NCBI GenBank assembly: GCA_947646735.1
Contig: CANTFK010000222.1
Location: forward strand, 25,041-89,040
Direction of reading: 5' to 3'
Origin: Peronospora farinosa
Taxonomy: Eukaryota; Oomycota; Peronosporomycetes; Peronosporales; Peronosporaceae
Length of the DNA stretch: 64,000 bases
The position numbers and the translations under genes are program-made. Positions 1 to 14,108 of this stretch are shown here, piece by piece; positions within the stretch are counted from its first letter, which is position 1, and each line of letters starts with the position of its first letter. Below the pieces are notes generated by a model. It worked only from the letters and a program-made list of their open reading frames with translations. It had not been told where the DNA came from and made no database searches.

Positions 1-3000
1 TTCCGAAAGGTATCTTCGAGTATGATAAAGTGAATCGCATGAACGCACGGCGTCACGCAGCTGCTATTTACGTTCGCGAATGGGACTACCAAGCTCTGCA
101 ACAGAAAGGGAGTCAAGTGAAGTGGTGACTGATGTGTTAATGCTCAAGAGGAAGGGAGAGCTACGGACAAGCTCAACGGCGACTGCAAGATGTCAAGACG
201 TGACATGGTGATGGGCAATGGGGGAGCCAGGATACCTGCGCAGGTGGCAAGCTCCAAAAGTAACTTTGGTGATGCTATGCGTAGCAGTCACAAACGAGGG
301 GTAGCCGGATACCTGACAAGAGAGGCAGCACAGACGCTGGCCGGAGCACAGGTGGCAAACCGCAAGGAAAGCCCTGCATTGAAGGCAGTGCAGCACGAAA
401 GATACATGCTTAAGCGCGCTTCGTCTCATGTTGTCGAGGGGGAGCGTTGTAAAGTGCAAGTTGCACTTGGTATTGACTCCAGAGCTTCAACCTACGCTAG
501 GATATATGGAATGTGGTAGAGGCTTCTAGTTTCTTCTATGGATGCGATAGATCTTAAATAGGAAGATGATCGGGTGGTTCTCACTTGTAAGTTAGCGAAG
601 CCACTGACGAGGCCCCGATGGGGGCAAAAACGCGTCTGTCACGCGTCATTATACACGTCATTTATGTTAGCCTTATTCTTACTCTATAACAGGTTATGCG
701 CTCAAACGGCTTCATTTGGTAACTGCAATGTACGCTGGGATGTGCGACAGGGCTGATGGTGCATGATATCACGAAAGGTATCTTTGAGTATGATAAATTC
801 AATCGCATGAACGCACGGCGACACGCAGCTGCTATTTACGTTCGCGAATGGGACTACCAAGCTCTGCAACAGAAAGGGGAGTCAAGTGAAGTAGTGACTG
901 ATGTGTTAGTGGTCAAGAGGAAGGGAGAGCTACGGACAAGCTCAACGGCGACTGCAAGATGTCAAGACGTGACATGGTGATGGGTAATGGGGGAGCCAGG
1001 ATACCTGCGCATGTGGCAAGCTCCAAAAGTAACTTTGGTGATGCTATGCGTAGCAGTCACAAACGAGGGGTAGCCGGATACCTGACAAGAGAGGCAGCAC
1101 AGACGCTGGCCGGAGCACAGGTGGCAAACCTCAAGGAAAGCCCTGCATTGAAGGCAGTGCAGCACGACAAATACATGCTTAAGCGCGCTTCGTCTCATGT
1201 TGTCGAGGGGGAGTGTTGTAAAGTGCAAGTTGCGCTTGGTATTGACTCCAGAGCTTCAACCTACGCTAGGATATATGGAATGTGGTAGAGGCTTCTAGTT
1301 TCTTCTATGGATGCGATAGATCTTAAATAGGAAGATGATCGGGTGGTTCTCACTTGTAAGTTAGCGAAGCCACTGACGAGGCCCCGATGGGGGCGAAAAC
1401 TTGTCGGCCACACGTCATTATACACGTCATTTATGTTAGCGTTATTCTTACTCTATAACAAGGTATGAGCTCAAACGGCTTGATTTGGTAACTGCAATGT
1501 ACGCTGGGATGTGCGCCAGGGCTGATGGTGCATGATATTGCGAAAGGTATCTTCGAGTATGATAAATGGAATCGCATGAACGCACGGCGACACGCAGCTG
1601 CTATTTACGTTCGCGAATGGGACTACCAAGCTCTGCAACAGAAAGAGGAGTCAAGTGAAGAGGTGACTGATGTGTTAGTGGTCAAGAGGAAGGGAGAGCT
1701 ACGGACAAGCTCAACGGCGACTGCAAGATGTCAAGACGTGACATGGTGATGGGTAATGGGGGAGCCAGGATACCTGCGCATGTGGCAAGCTCCAAAAGTA
1801 ACTTTGGTGATGCTATGCGTAGCAGTCACAAACGAGGGGTAGCCGGATACCTGACAAGAGAGGCAGCACAGACGCTGGCCGGAGCACAGGTGGCAAACCT
1901 CAAGGAAAGCCCTGCATTGAAGGCAGTGCAGCACGACAAATACATGCTTAAGCGCGCTTCGTCTCATGTTGTCGAGGGGGAGTGTTGTAAAGTGCAAGTT
2001 GCGCTTGGTATTGACTCCAGAGCTTCAACCTACGCTAGGATATATGGAATGTGGTATAGGCTTCTAGTTTCTTCTATGGATGCGATAGATCTTAAATAGG
2101 AAGATGATCGGGTGGTTCTCACTTGTAAGTTAGCGAAGCCACTGACGAGGCCCCGATGGGGGCGAAAACGTGTCGGCCACACGTCATTATACACGTCATT
2201 TATGTTAGCGTTATTCTTACTCTATAACAAGGTATGAGCTCAAACGGCTTCATTTGGTAACTGCAATGTACGCTGGGATGTGCGCCAGGGCTGATCGTGC
2301 ATGATATTGCGAAAGGTATCTTCGAGTATGATAAAGTGAATTGCATGAACGCACGGCGTCACGCAGCTGCTATTTACGTTCGCGAATGGGACTACCAAGC
2401 TCTGCAACAGAAAGGGAGTCAAGTGAAGTGGTGACTGATGTGTTAGTGGTCAAGAGGAAGGGAGAGCTACGGACAAGCTCAACGGCGAATGCAAGATGTC
2501 AAGACGTGACATGGTGATGGGTAATGGGGGAGCCAGGATACCTGCGCATGTGGCAAGCTCCAAAAGTAACTTTGGTGATGCTATGCGTAGCAGTCACAAA
2601 CGAGGGGTAGCCAGGATACCTGACAAGAGAGGCAGCACAGACGCTGGCCGGAGCACAGGTGACAAACCGCAAGGAAAGCCCTGCATTGAACGCAGTGCAG
2701 CACGAAAGATACATGCTTAAGCGCGCTTCGTCTCATGTTGTCGAGGGGGAGTGTTGTAAAGTGCAAGTTGCGCTTGGTATTGACTCCAGAGCTTCAACCT
2801 ACGCTAGGATATATGGAATGTGGTATAGGCTTCTAGTTTCTTCTATGGATGCGATAGATCTTAAATAGGAAGATGATCGGGTGGTTCTCACTTGTAAGTT
2901 AGCGAAGCCACTGACGAGGCCCCGATGGGGGCGAAAACGTGTCGGCCACACGTCATTATACACGTCATTTATGTTAGCGTTATTCTTACTCTATAACAAG

Positions 3001-6000
3001 GTATGAGCTCAAACGGCTTCATTTGGTAACTGCAATGTACGCTGGGATGTGCGCCAGGGCTGATCGTGCATGATATTGCGAAAGGTATCTTCGAGTATGA
3101 TAAAGTGAATTGCATGAACGCACGGCGTCACGCAGCTGCTATTTACGTTCGCGAATGGGACTACCAAGCTCTGCAACAGAAAGATGAGTCAAGTGAAGTG
3201 GTGACTGATGTGTTAGTGGTCAAGAGGAAGGGAGAGCTACGGACAAGCTCAACGGCGACTGCAAGATGTCAAGACGTGACATGGTGATGGGTAATGGGAG
3301 AGCCAGGATACCTGCGCATGTGGCAAGCTCCAAAAGTAACTTTGGTGATGCTATGCGTAGCAGTCACAAACGAGGGGTAGCCAGGATACCTGACAAGAGA
3401 GGAAGCACAGACGCTGGCCGGAGCACAGGTGACAAACCGCAAGGAAAGCCCTGCATTGAACGCAGTGCAGCACGAAAGATACATGCTTAAGCGCGCTTCG
3501 TCTCATGTTGTCGAGGGGGAGTGTTGTAAAGTGCAAGTTGCGCTTGGTATTGACTCCAGAGCTTCAACCTACGCTAGGATATATGGAATGTGGTATAGGC
3601 TTCTAGTTTCTTCTATGGATGCGATAGATCTTAAATAGGAAGATGATCGGGTGGTTCTCACTTGTAAGTTAGCGAAGCCACTGACGAGGCCCCGATGGGG
3701 GCGAAAACGTGTCTGCCACACGTCATTATACACGTCATTTATGTTAGCGTTATTCTTACTCTATAACAAGGTATGAGCTCAAACGGCTTCATTTGGTAAC
3801 TGCAATGTACGCTGGGATGTGCGCCAGGGCTGATCGTGCATGATATTGCGAAAGGTATCTTCGAGTATGATAAATGGAATCGCATGAACGCACGGCGTCA
3901 CGCAGCTGCTATTTACGTTCGCGAATGGGACTACCAAGCTCTGCAACAGAAAGGGAGTCAAGTGAAGTGGTGACTGATGTGTTAGTGGTCAAGAGGAAGG
4001 GAGAGCTACGGACAAGCTCAACGGCGACTGCAAGATGTCAAGACGTGACATGGTGATGGGTAATGGGAGAGCCAGGATACCTGCGCATGTGGCAAGCTCC
4101 AAAAGTAACTTTGGTGATGCTATGCGTAGCAGTCACAAACGAGGGGTAGCCAGGATACCTGACAAGAGAGGAAGCACAGACGCTGGCCGGAGCACAGGTG
4201 GCAAACCGCAAGGAAAGCCCTGCATTGAACGCAGTGCAGCACGAAAGATACATGCTTAAGCGCGCTTTGTCTCATGTTGTCGAGGGGGAGTGTTGTAAAG
4301 TGCAAGTTGCACTTGGTATTGACTCCAGAGCTTCAACCTACGCTAATATATATGGAATGTGGTAGAGGCTTCTAGTTTCTTCTATGGATGCGATAGATCT
4401 TAAATAGGAAGATGATCGGGTGGTTCTCACTTGTAAGTTAGCGAAGCCACTGACGAGGCCCCGATGGGGGCGAAAACGTGTCGGCCACACGTCATTATAC
4501 ACGTCATTTATGTTAGCCTTATTCTTACTCTATAACAAGGTATGAGCTCAAACGGCTTGATTTGGTAACTGCAATGTACGCTGGGATGTGCGCCAGGGCT
4601 GATCGTGCATGATATTGCGAAAGGTATCTTCGAGTATGATAAAGTGAATTGCATGAACGCACGGCGTCACGCAGCTGCTATTTACGTTCGCGAATGGGAC
4701 TACCAAGCTCTGCAACAGAAAGATGAGTCAAGTGAAGTGGTGACTGATGTGTTAGTGGTCAAGAGGAAGGGAGAGCTACGGACAAGCTCAACGGCGACTG
4801 CAAGATGTCAAGACGTGACATGGTGATGGGTAATGGGAGAGCCAGGATACCTGCGCATGTGGCAAGCTCCAAAAGTAACTTTGGTGATGCTATGCGTAGC
4901 AGTCACAAACGAGGGGTAGCCAGGATACCTGACAAGAGAGGAAGCACAGACGCTGGCCGGAGCACAGGTGGCAAACCGCAAGGAAAGCCCTGCATTGAAC
5001 GCAGTGCAGCACGAAAGATACATGCTTAAGCGCGCTTTGTCTCATGTTGTCGAGGGGGAGTGTTGTAAAGTGCAAGTTGCACTTGGTATTGACTCCAGAG
5101 CTTCAACCTACGCTAATATATATGGAATGTGGTAGAGGCTTCTAGTTTCTTCTATGGATGCGATAGATCTTAAATAGGAAGATGATCGGGTGGTTCTCAC
5201 TTGTAAGTTAGCGAAGCCACTGACGAGGCCCCGATGGGGGCGAAAACGTGTCGGCCACACGTCATTATACACGTCATTTATGTTAGCGTTATTCTTACTC
5301 TATAACAAGGTATGAGCTCAAACGGCTTCATTTGGTAACTGCAATGTACGCTGGGATGTGCGCCAGGGCTGATCGTGCATGATATTGCGAAAGGTATCTT
5401 CGAGTATGATAAAGTGAATTGCATGAACGCACGGCGTCACGCAGCTGCTATTTACGTTCGCGAATGGGACTACCAAGCTCTGCAACAGAAAGAGGAGTCA
5501 AGTGAAGAGGTGACTGATGTGTTAGTGGTCAAGAGGAAGGGAGAGCTACGGACAAGCTCAACGGCGACTGCAAGATGTCAAGACGTGACATGGTGATGGC
5601 AATGGGGGAGCCAGGATACCTGCGCATGTGGCAAGCTCCAAAAGTAACTTTGGTGATGCTATGCGTAGCGGTCACAAACGAGGGGTAGCCGGATACCTGA
5701 CAAGAGAGGCAGCACAGACGCTGGCCGGAGCACAGGTGGCAAACCTCAAGGAAAGCCCTGCATTGAACGCAGTGCAGCACGAAAGATACATGCTTAAGCG
5801 CGCTTTGTCTCATGTTGTCGAGGGGGAGTGTTGTAAAGTGCAAGTTGCACTTGGTATTGACTCCAGAGCTTCAACCTACGCTAATATATATGGAATGTGG
5901 TAGAGGCTTCTAGTTTCTTCTATGGATGCGATAGATCTTAAATAGGAAGATGATCGGGTGGTTCTCACTTGTAAGTTAGCGAAGCCATTGACGAGGCCCC

Positions 6001-9000
6001 GATGGGGGCCAAAACGCGTCTGTCACGCGTCATTATACACGTCATTTATGTTAGCTTTATTCTTACTCTATAACAAGGTATGAGCTCAAACGGCATGATT
6101 TAGTAACTGCGTTGTATGCTGGGATGTGCGCCAGGGCTGATCGTGCATGATATTGCGAAAGGTATCTTCGAGTATGATAAATGGAATCGCATGAACGCAC
6201 GGCGACACGCAGCTGCTATTTACGTTCGCGAATGGGACTACCAAGCTCTGCAACAGAAAGAGGAGTCAAGTGAAGTGGTGACTGATGTGTTAGTGGTCAA
6301 GAGGAAGGGAGAGCTACGAACAAGCTCAACGGCGACTGCAAGATGTCAAGACGTGACATGGTGATGGCAATGGGGGAGCCAGGATACCTGCGCAGGTGGC
6401 AAGCTCCAAAAGTAACTTTGGTGATGCTATGCGTAGCAGTCACAAACGAGGGGTAGCCGGATACCTGACAAGAGAGGCAGCACAGACGCTGGCCGGAGCA
6501 CAGGTGGCAAACCGCAAGGAAAGCCCTGCATTGAAGGCAGTGCAGCACGAAAGATACATGCTTAAGCGCGCTTTGTCTCATGTTGTCGAGGGGGAGTGTT
6601 GTAAAGTGCAAGTTGCACTTGGTATTGACTCCAGAGCTTCAACCTACGCTAGGATATATGGAATGTGGTAGAGGCTTCTAGTTTCTTCTATGGATGCGAT
6701 AGATCTTAAATAGGAAGATGATCGGGTGGTTCTCACTTGTAAGTTAGCGAAGCCACTGACGAGGCCCCGATGGGGGCCAAAACGCGTCTGTCACGCGTCA
6801 TTATACACGTCATTTATGTTAGCTTTATTCTTACTCTCTAAAAGGTTATGTACTCAAATGGCTTGATTCAGTAACTGCGTTGTACGCTGAGATGTGCGCC
6901 AGGGCTGATCGTGCATGATATTGCGAAAGGTATCTTCGAGTATGATAAAGCGAATCGCATGAACGCACGACGACACGCAGCTGCTATTTACGTTCGCGAA
7001 TGGGACTACCAAGCTCTGCAACAGAAAGAGGAGTCAAGTGAAGAGGTGACTGATGTGTTAGTGGTCAAGAGGAAGGGAGAGCTACGGACAAGCTCAACGG
7101 CGAATGCAAGATGTCAAGACGTGACATGGTGATGGGTAATGGGGGAGCTAGGATACCTGCGCATGTGGCAAGCTCCAAAAGTAACTTTGGTGATGCTATG
7201 CGTAGCGGTCACAAAGGAGGGGTAGCCGGATACCTGACAAGAGAGGCAGCACAGACGCTGGCCGGAGCACAGGTGGCAAACCTCAAGGAAAGCCCTGCAT
7301 TGAACACAGTGCAGCACGAAAGATACATGCTTAAGCGCGCTTCGTCTCATGTTGTCGAGGGGGAGTGTTGTAAAGTGCAAGTTGCACTTGGTATTGACTC
7401 CAGAGCTTCAACCTACGCTAATATATATGGAATGTGGTAGAGGCTTCTAGTTTCTTCTATGGATGCGATAGATCTTAAATAGGAAGATGATCGGGTGGTT
7501 CTCACTTGTAAGTTAGCGAAGCCACTGACGAGGCCCCGATGGGGGCGAAAACGTGTCTGCCACACGTCATTATACACGTCATTTATGTTAGCTTTATTCT
7601 TACTCTATAACAAGGTATGAGCTCAAACGGCTTGATTTGGTAACTGCAATGTACGCTGGGATGTGCGCCAGGGCTGATGGTGCATGATATTGCGAAAGGT
7701 ATCTTCGAGTATGATAAATGGAATCGCATGAACGCACGGCGACACGCAGCTGCTATTTACGTTCGCGAATGGGACTACCAAGCTCTGCAACAGAAAGAGG
7801 AGTCAAGTGAAGTGGTGACTGATGTGTTAGTGGTCAAGAGGAAGGGAGAGCTACGGACAAGCTCAACGGCGAATGCAAGATGTCAAGACGTGACATGGTG
7901 ATGGGTAATGGGGGAGCTAGGATACCTGCGCATGTGGCAAGCTCCAAAAGTAACTTTGGTGATGCTATGCGTAGCGGTCACAAACGAGGGGTAGCCAGGA
8001 TACCTGACAAGAGAGGCAGCACAGACGCTGGCCGGAGCACAGGTGGCAAACCTCAAGGAAAGCCCTGCATTGAACGCAGTGCAGCACGAAAGATACATGC
8101 TTAAGCGCGCTTTGTCTCATGTTGTCGAGGGGGAGTGTTGTAAAGTGCAAGTTGCACTTGGTATTGACTCCAGAGCTTCAACCTACGCTAATATATATGG
8201 AATGTGGTAGAGGCTTCTAGTTTCTTCTATGGATGCGATAGATCTTAAATAGGAAGATGATCGGGTGGTTCTCACTTGTAAGTTAGCGAAGCCACTGACG
8301 AGGCCCCGATGGGGGCGAAAACGTGTCTGCCACACGTCATTATACACGTCATTTATGTTAGCTTTATTCTTACTCTATAACAAGGTATGAGCTCAAACGG
8401 CTTGATTTGGTAACTGCAATGTACGCTGGGATGTGCGCCAGGGCTGATGGTGCATGATATTGCGAAAGGTATCTTCGAGTATGATAAATGGAATCGCATG
8501 AACGCACGGCGACACGCAGCTGCTATTTACGTTCGCGAATGGGACTACCAAGCTCTGCAACAGAAAGAGGAGTCAAGTGAAGAGGTGACTGATGTGTTAG
8601 TGGTCAAGAGGAAGGGAGAGCTACGGACAAGCTCAACGGCGAATGCAAGATGTCAAGACGTGACATGGTGATGGGTAATGGGGGAGCTAGGATACCTGCG
8701 CATGTGGCAAGCTCCAAAAGTAACTTTGGTGATGCTATGCGTAGCGGTCACAAACGAGGGGTAGCCAGGATACCTGACAAGAGAGGCAGCACAGACGCTG
8801 GCCGGAGCACAGGTGGCAAACCTCAAGGAAAGCCCTGCATTGAACGCAGTGCAGCACGAAAGATACATGCTTAAGCGCGCTTTGTCTCATGTTGTCGAGG
8901 GGGAGTGTTGTAAAGTGCAAGTTGCACTTGGTATTGACTCCAGAGCTTCAACCTACGCTAATATATATGGAATGTGGTAGAGGCTTCTAGTTTCTTCTAT

Positions 9001-12000
9001 GGATGCGATAGATCTTAAATAGGAAGATGATCGGGTGGTTCTCACTTGTAAGTTAGCGAAGCCACTGACGAGGCCCCGATGGGGGCGAAAACGTGTCTGC
9101 CACACGTCATTATACACGTCATTTATGTTAGCTTTATTCTTACTCTATAACAAGGTATGAGCTCAAACGGCTTGATTTGGTAACTGCAATGTACGCTGGG
9201 ATGTGCGCCAGGGCTGATGGTGCATGATATTGCGAAAGGTATCTTCGAGTATGATAAAGCGAATCGCATGAACGCACGGCGACACGCAGCTGCTATTTAC
9301 GTTCGCGAATGGGACTACCAAGCTCTGCAACAGAAAGAGGAGTCAAGTGAAGAGGTGACTGATGTGTTAGTGGTCAAGAGGAAGGGAGAGCTACGGACAA
9401 GCTCAACGGCGACTGCAAGATGTCAAGACGTGACATGGTGATGGGTAATGGGGGAGCCAGGATACCTGCGCAGGTGGCAAGCTCCAAAAGTAACTTTGGT
9501 GATGCTATGCGTAGCAGTCACAAACGAGGGGTAGCCAGGATACCTGACAAGAGAGGCAGCACAGACGCTGGCCGGAGCACAGGTGACAAACCGCAAGGAA
9601 AGCCCTGCATTGAACGCAGTGCAGCACGAAAGATACATGCTTAAGCGCGCTTCGTCTCATGTTGTCGAGGGGGAGTGTTGTAAAGTGCAAGTTGCACTTG
9701 GTATTGACTCCAGAGCTTCAACCTACGCTAATATATATGGAATGTGGTAGAGGCTTCTAGTTTCTTCTATGGATGCGATAGATCTTAAATAGAAAGATGA
9801 TCGGGTGGTTCTCACTTGTAAGTTAGCGAAGCCACTGACGAGGCCCCGATGGGGGCGAAAACGTGTCTGCCACACGTCATTATACACGTCATTTATGTTA
9901 GCTTTATTCTTACTCTATAACAAGGTATGAGCTCAAACGGCTTGATTTGGTAACTGCAATGTACGCTGGGATGTGCGACAGGGCTGATCGTGCATGATAT
10001 TGCGAAAGGTATCTTCGAGTATGATAAAGCGAATCGCATGAACGCACGACGACACGCAGCTGCTATTTACGTTCGCGAATGGGACTACCAAGCTCTGCAA
10101 CAGAAAGAGGAGTCAAGTGAAGAGGTGACTGATGTGTTAGTGGTCAAGAGGAAGGGAGAGCTACGGACAAGCTCAACGGCGAATGCAAGATGTCAAGACG
10201 TGACATGGTGATGGGTAATGGGGGAGCTAGGATACCTGCGCATGTGGCAAGCTCCAAAAGTAACTTTGGTGATGCTATGCGTAGCGGTCACAAAGGAGGG
10301 GTAGCCGGATACCTGACAAGAGAGGCAGCACAGACGCTGGCCGGAGCACAGGTGGCAAACCTCAAGGAAAGCCCTGCATTGAACACAGTGCAGCACGAAA
10401 GATACATGCTTAAGCGCGCTTTGTCTCATGTTGTCGAGGGGGAGTGTTGTAAAGTGCAAGTTGCACTTGGTATTGACTCCAGAGCTTCAACCTACGCTAA
10501 TATATATGGAATGTGGTAGAGGCTTCTAGTTTCTTCTATGGATGCGATAGATCTTAAATAGGAAGATGATCGGGTGGTTCTCACTTGTAAGTTAGCGAAG
10601 CCACTGACGAGGCCCCGATGGGGGCGAAAACGTGTCTGCCACACGTCATTATACACGTCATTTATGTTAGCTTTATTCTTACTCTATAACAAGGTATGAG
10701 CTCAAACGGCTTGATTTGGTAACTGCAATGTACGCTGGGATGTGCGCCAGGGCTGATGGTGCATGATATTGCGAAAGGTATCTTCGAGTATGATAAATGG
10801 AATCGCATGAACGCACGGCGACACGCAGCTGCTATTTACGTTCGCGAATGGGACTACCAAGCTCTGCAACAGAAAGAGGAGTCAAGTGAAGAGGTGACTG
10901 ATGTGTTAGTGGTCAAGAGGAAGGGAGAGCTACGGACAAGCTCAACGGCGAATGCAAGATGTCAAGACGTGACATGGTGATGGGTAATGGGGGAGCTAGG
11001 ATACCTGCGCATGTGGCAAGCTCCAAAAGTAACTTTGGTGATGCTATGCGTAGCGGTCACAAACGAGGGGTAGCCAGGATACCTGACAAGAGAGGCAGCA
11101 CAGACGCTGGCCGGAGCACAGGTGGCAAACCTCAAGGAAAGCCCTGCATTGAACGCAGTGCAGCACGAAAGATACATGCTTAAGCGCGCTTTGTCTCATG
11201 TTGTCGAGGGGGAGTGTTGTAAAGTGCAAGTTGCACTTGGTATTGACTCCAGAGCTTCAACCTACGCTAATATATATGGAATGTGGTAGAGGCTTCTAGT
11301 TTCTTCTATGGATGCGATAGATCTTAAATAGGAAGATGATCGGGTGGTTCTCACTTGTAAGTTAGCGAAGCCACTGACGAGGCCCCGATGGGGGGCGAAA
11401 ACGTGTCTGCCACACGTCATTATACACGTCATTTATGTTAGCTTTATTCTTACTCTATAACAAGGTATGAGCTCAAACGGCTTGATTTGGTAACTGCAAT
11501 GTACGCTGGGATGTGCGCCAGGGCTGATGGTGCATGATATTGCGAAAGGTATCTTCGAGTATGATAAAGCGAATCGCATGAACGCACGGCGACACGCAGC
11601 TGCTATTTACGTTCGCGAATGGGACTACCAAGCTCTGCAACAGAAAGAGGAGTCAAGTGAAGAGGTGACTGATGTGTTAGTGGTCAAGAGGAAGGGAGAG
11701 CTACGGACAAGCTCAACGGCGACTGCAAGATGTCAAGACGTGACATGGTGATGGGTAATGGGGGAGCCAGGATACCTGCGCAGGTGGCAAGCTCCAAAAG
11801 TAACTTTGGTGATGCTATGCGTAGCGGTCACAAACGAGGGGTAGCCAGGATACCTGACAAGAGAGGCAGCACAGACGCTGGCCGGAGCACAGGTGACAAA
11901 CCGCAAGGAAAGCCCTGCATTGAACGCAGTGCAGCACGAAAGATACATGCTTAAGCGCGCTTCGTCTCATGTTGTCGAGGGGGAGTGTTGTAAAGTGCAA

Positions 12001-14108
12001 GTTGCGCTTGGTATTGACTCCAGAGCTTCAACCTACGCTAAGATATATGGAATGTGGTAGAGGCTTCTAGTTTCTTCTATGGATGCAATAGAGCTTAAAA
12101 AGGAAGATGATCGGGTTGTTCTCACTTATAAGTTGGCGAAGCCACTGACGAGGCCCCGATGGGGGCCAAAACGCGTCTGTCACGCGTCATTATACACGTC
12201 ATTTATGTTAGCTTTATTCTTACTCTCTAACAGGTTATGAGCTCAAACGACTTGATTTGGTAACTGCAATGTACGCTGGGATGTGCGCCAGGGCTGATGG
12301 TGCATGATATTGCGAAAGGTATCTTCGAGTATGATAAAGCGAATCGCATGAACGCACGGCGACACGCAGCTGCTATTTACGTTCGCGAATGGGACTACCA
12401 AGCTCTGCAACAGAAAGATGAGTCAAGTGAAGTGGTGACTGATGTGTTAGTGGTCAAGAGGAAGGGAGAGCTACGGACAAGCTCAACGGCGACTGCAAGA
12501 TGTCAAGACGTGACATGGTGATGGGTAATGGGAGAGCCAGGATAAATGGCAAGCTCCAAAAGTAACTTTGGTGATGCTATGCGTAGCAGTCACAAACGAG
12601 GGGTAGCCAGGATACCTGACAAGAGAGGCAGCACAGACGCTGGCCGGAGCACAGGTGGCAAACCTCAAGGAAAGCCCTGCATTGAACGCAGTGCAGCACG
12701 AAAGATACATGCTTAAGCGCGCTTTGTCTCATGTTGTCGAGGGGGAGTGTTGTAAAGTGCAAGTTGCGCTTGGTATTGACTCCAGAGCTTCAACCTACGC
12801 TAGGATATATGGAATGTGGTAGAGGCTTCTAGTTTCTTCTATGGATGCGATAGAGCTTAAATAGGAAGATGATCGGGTGGTTCTCACTTGTAAGTTGACA
12901 AAGCCACTGACGAGGCCCCGATGGGGGCCAAGACGCGTCTGTCACGCGTTATTATACACGTCATTTATGTTAGCCTTATTCTTACTATCTAACAGGTTAT
13001 GTACTCAAACGTCTTGATTTGGTAACTGCAATGTACGCTGGGATGTGCGCCAGGGCTGATGGTGCATGATATTGCGAAAGGTATCTTCGAGTATGATAAA
13101 GCGAATCGCATGAACGCACGGCGACACGCAGCTGCTATTTACGTTCGCGAATGGGACTACCAAGCTCTGCAACAGAAAGATGAGTCAAGTGAAGTGGTGA
13201 CTGATGTGTTAGTGGTCAAGAGGAAGGGAGAGCTACGGACAAGCTCAACGGCGACTGCAAGATGTCAAGACGTGACATGGTGATGGGTAATGGGAGAGCC
13301 AGGATACCTGCGCATGTGGCAAGCTCCAAAAGTAACTTTGGTGATGCTATGCGTAGCAGTCACAAACGAGGGGTAGCCAGGATACCTGACAAGAGAGGCA
13401 GCACAGACGCTGGCCGGAGCACAGGTGGCAAACCGCAAGGAAAGCCCTGCATTGAACGCAGTGCAGCACGAAAGATACATGCTTAAGCGCGCTTCGTCTC
13501 ATGTTGTCGAGGGGGAGTGTTGTAAAGTGCAAGTTGCGCTTGGTATTGACTCCAGAGCTTCAACCTACGCTAAGATATATGGAATGTGGTAGAGGCTTCT
13601 AGTTTCTTCTATGGATGCAATAGAGCTTAAAAAGGAAGATGATCGGGTTGTTCTCACTTATAAGTTGGCGAAGCCACTGACGAGGCCCCGATGGGGGCCA
13701 AAACGCGTCTGTCACGCGTCATTATACACGTCATTTATGTTAGCTTTATTCTTACTCTCTAACAGGTTATGAGCTCAAACGACTTGATTTGGTAACTGCA
13801 ATGTACGCTGGGATGTGCGCCAGGGCTGATGGTGCATGATATTGCGAAAGGTATCTTCGAGTATGATAAAGCGAATCGCATGAACGCACGGCGACACGCA
13901 GCTGCTATTTACGTTCGCGAATGGGACTACCAAGCTCTGCAACAGAAAGAGGAGTCAAGTGAAGAGGTGACTGATGTGTTAGTGGTCAAGAGGAAGGGAG
14001 AGCTACGGACAAGCTCAACGGCGACTGCAAGATGTCAAGACGTGACATGGTGATGGGCAATGGGAGAGCCAGGATACCTGCGCAGGTGGCAAGCTCCAAA
14101 AGTAACTT
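1..14108. repeat. Satellite array, ~18.3 monomers of ~769 bp
   Basis: The same ~769-bp sequence recurs head-to-tail with starts near 1, 770, 1539, 2308, 3078, 3848, 4617, 5387, 6156, 6923, 7690, 8460, 9230, 10000, 10769, 11540, 12310, 13072 and 13842. Monomers differ by scattered substitutions and a few indels. Each carries a 73-74 codon plus-strand ORF (start like MVHDIAKGIFEYDK), then an overlapping second plus-strand ORF (start MSRRDMVMGNG) and an antisense ORF. The openness of these frames is explained by recent homogenisation, and none matches a family I recognise. A one-base difference (GTAGCCGGAT versus GTAGCCAGGAT) decides whether the second ORF is 109 or 74 codons. The array runs off the left edge of the window and is cut at 14,108, part-way through a monomer, by an LTR fragment. 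No rRNA, tRNA or histone sequence was seen in the monomer. Confidence 0.97.
6923..12309. repeat. Higher-order block inside the satellite
   Basis: Variants repeat at multi-monomer distance. The monomers at 6,923 and 10,000 share an unusual CACAAAGGAGGGG change and AACACAGTG (spacing 3,077-3,079 bp, four monomers). Those at 7,690, 8,460 and 10,769 are one type. Those at 9,230 and 11,540 share CGCAGGTGGC with GTGACAAACC. The order A-B-B-C-A-B-C suggests duplication of three to four monomer blocks by unequal crossover. Confidence 0.7.

Noticed and set aside
190..14053. Dozens of 60-123 codon ORFs inside the satellite as separate genes
   Set aside because: They repeat with the 769-bp period on both strands, have no recognisable family and are explained by recent copying of one sequence.
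1..14108. rDNA, 5S or histone array, or a CRISPR array
   Set aside because: No rRNA, 5S or histone motif in the monomer. The unit is far too long and has no spacer structure for CRISPR.
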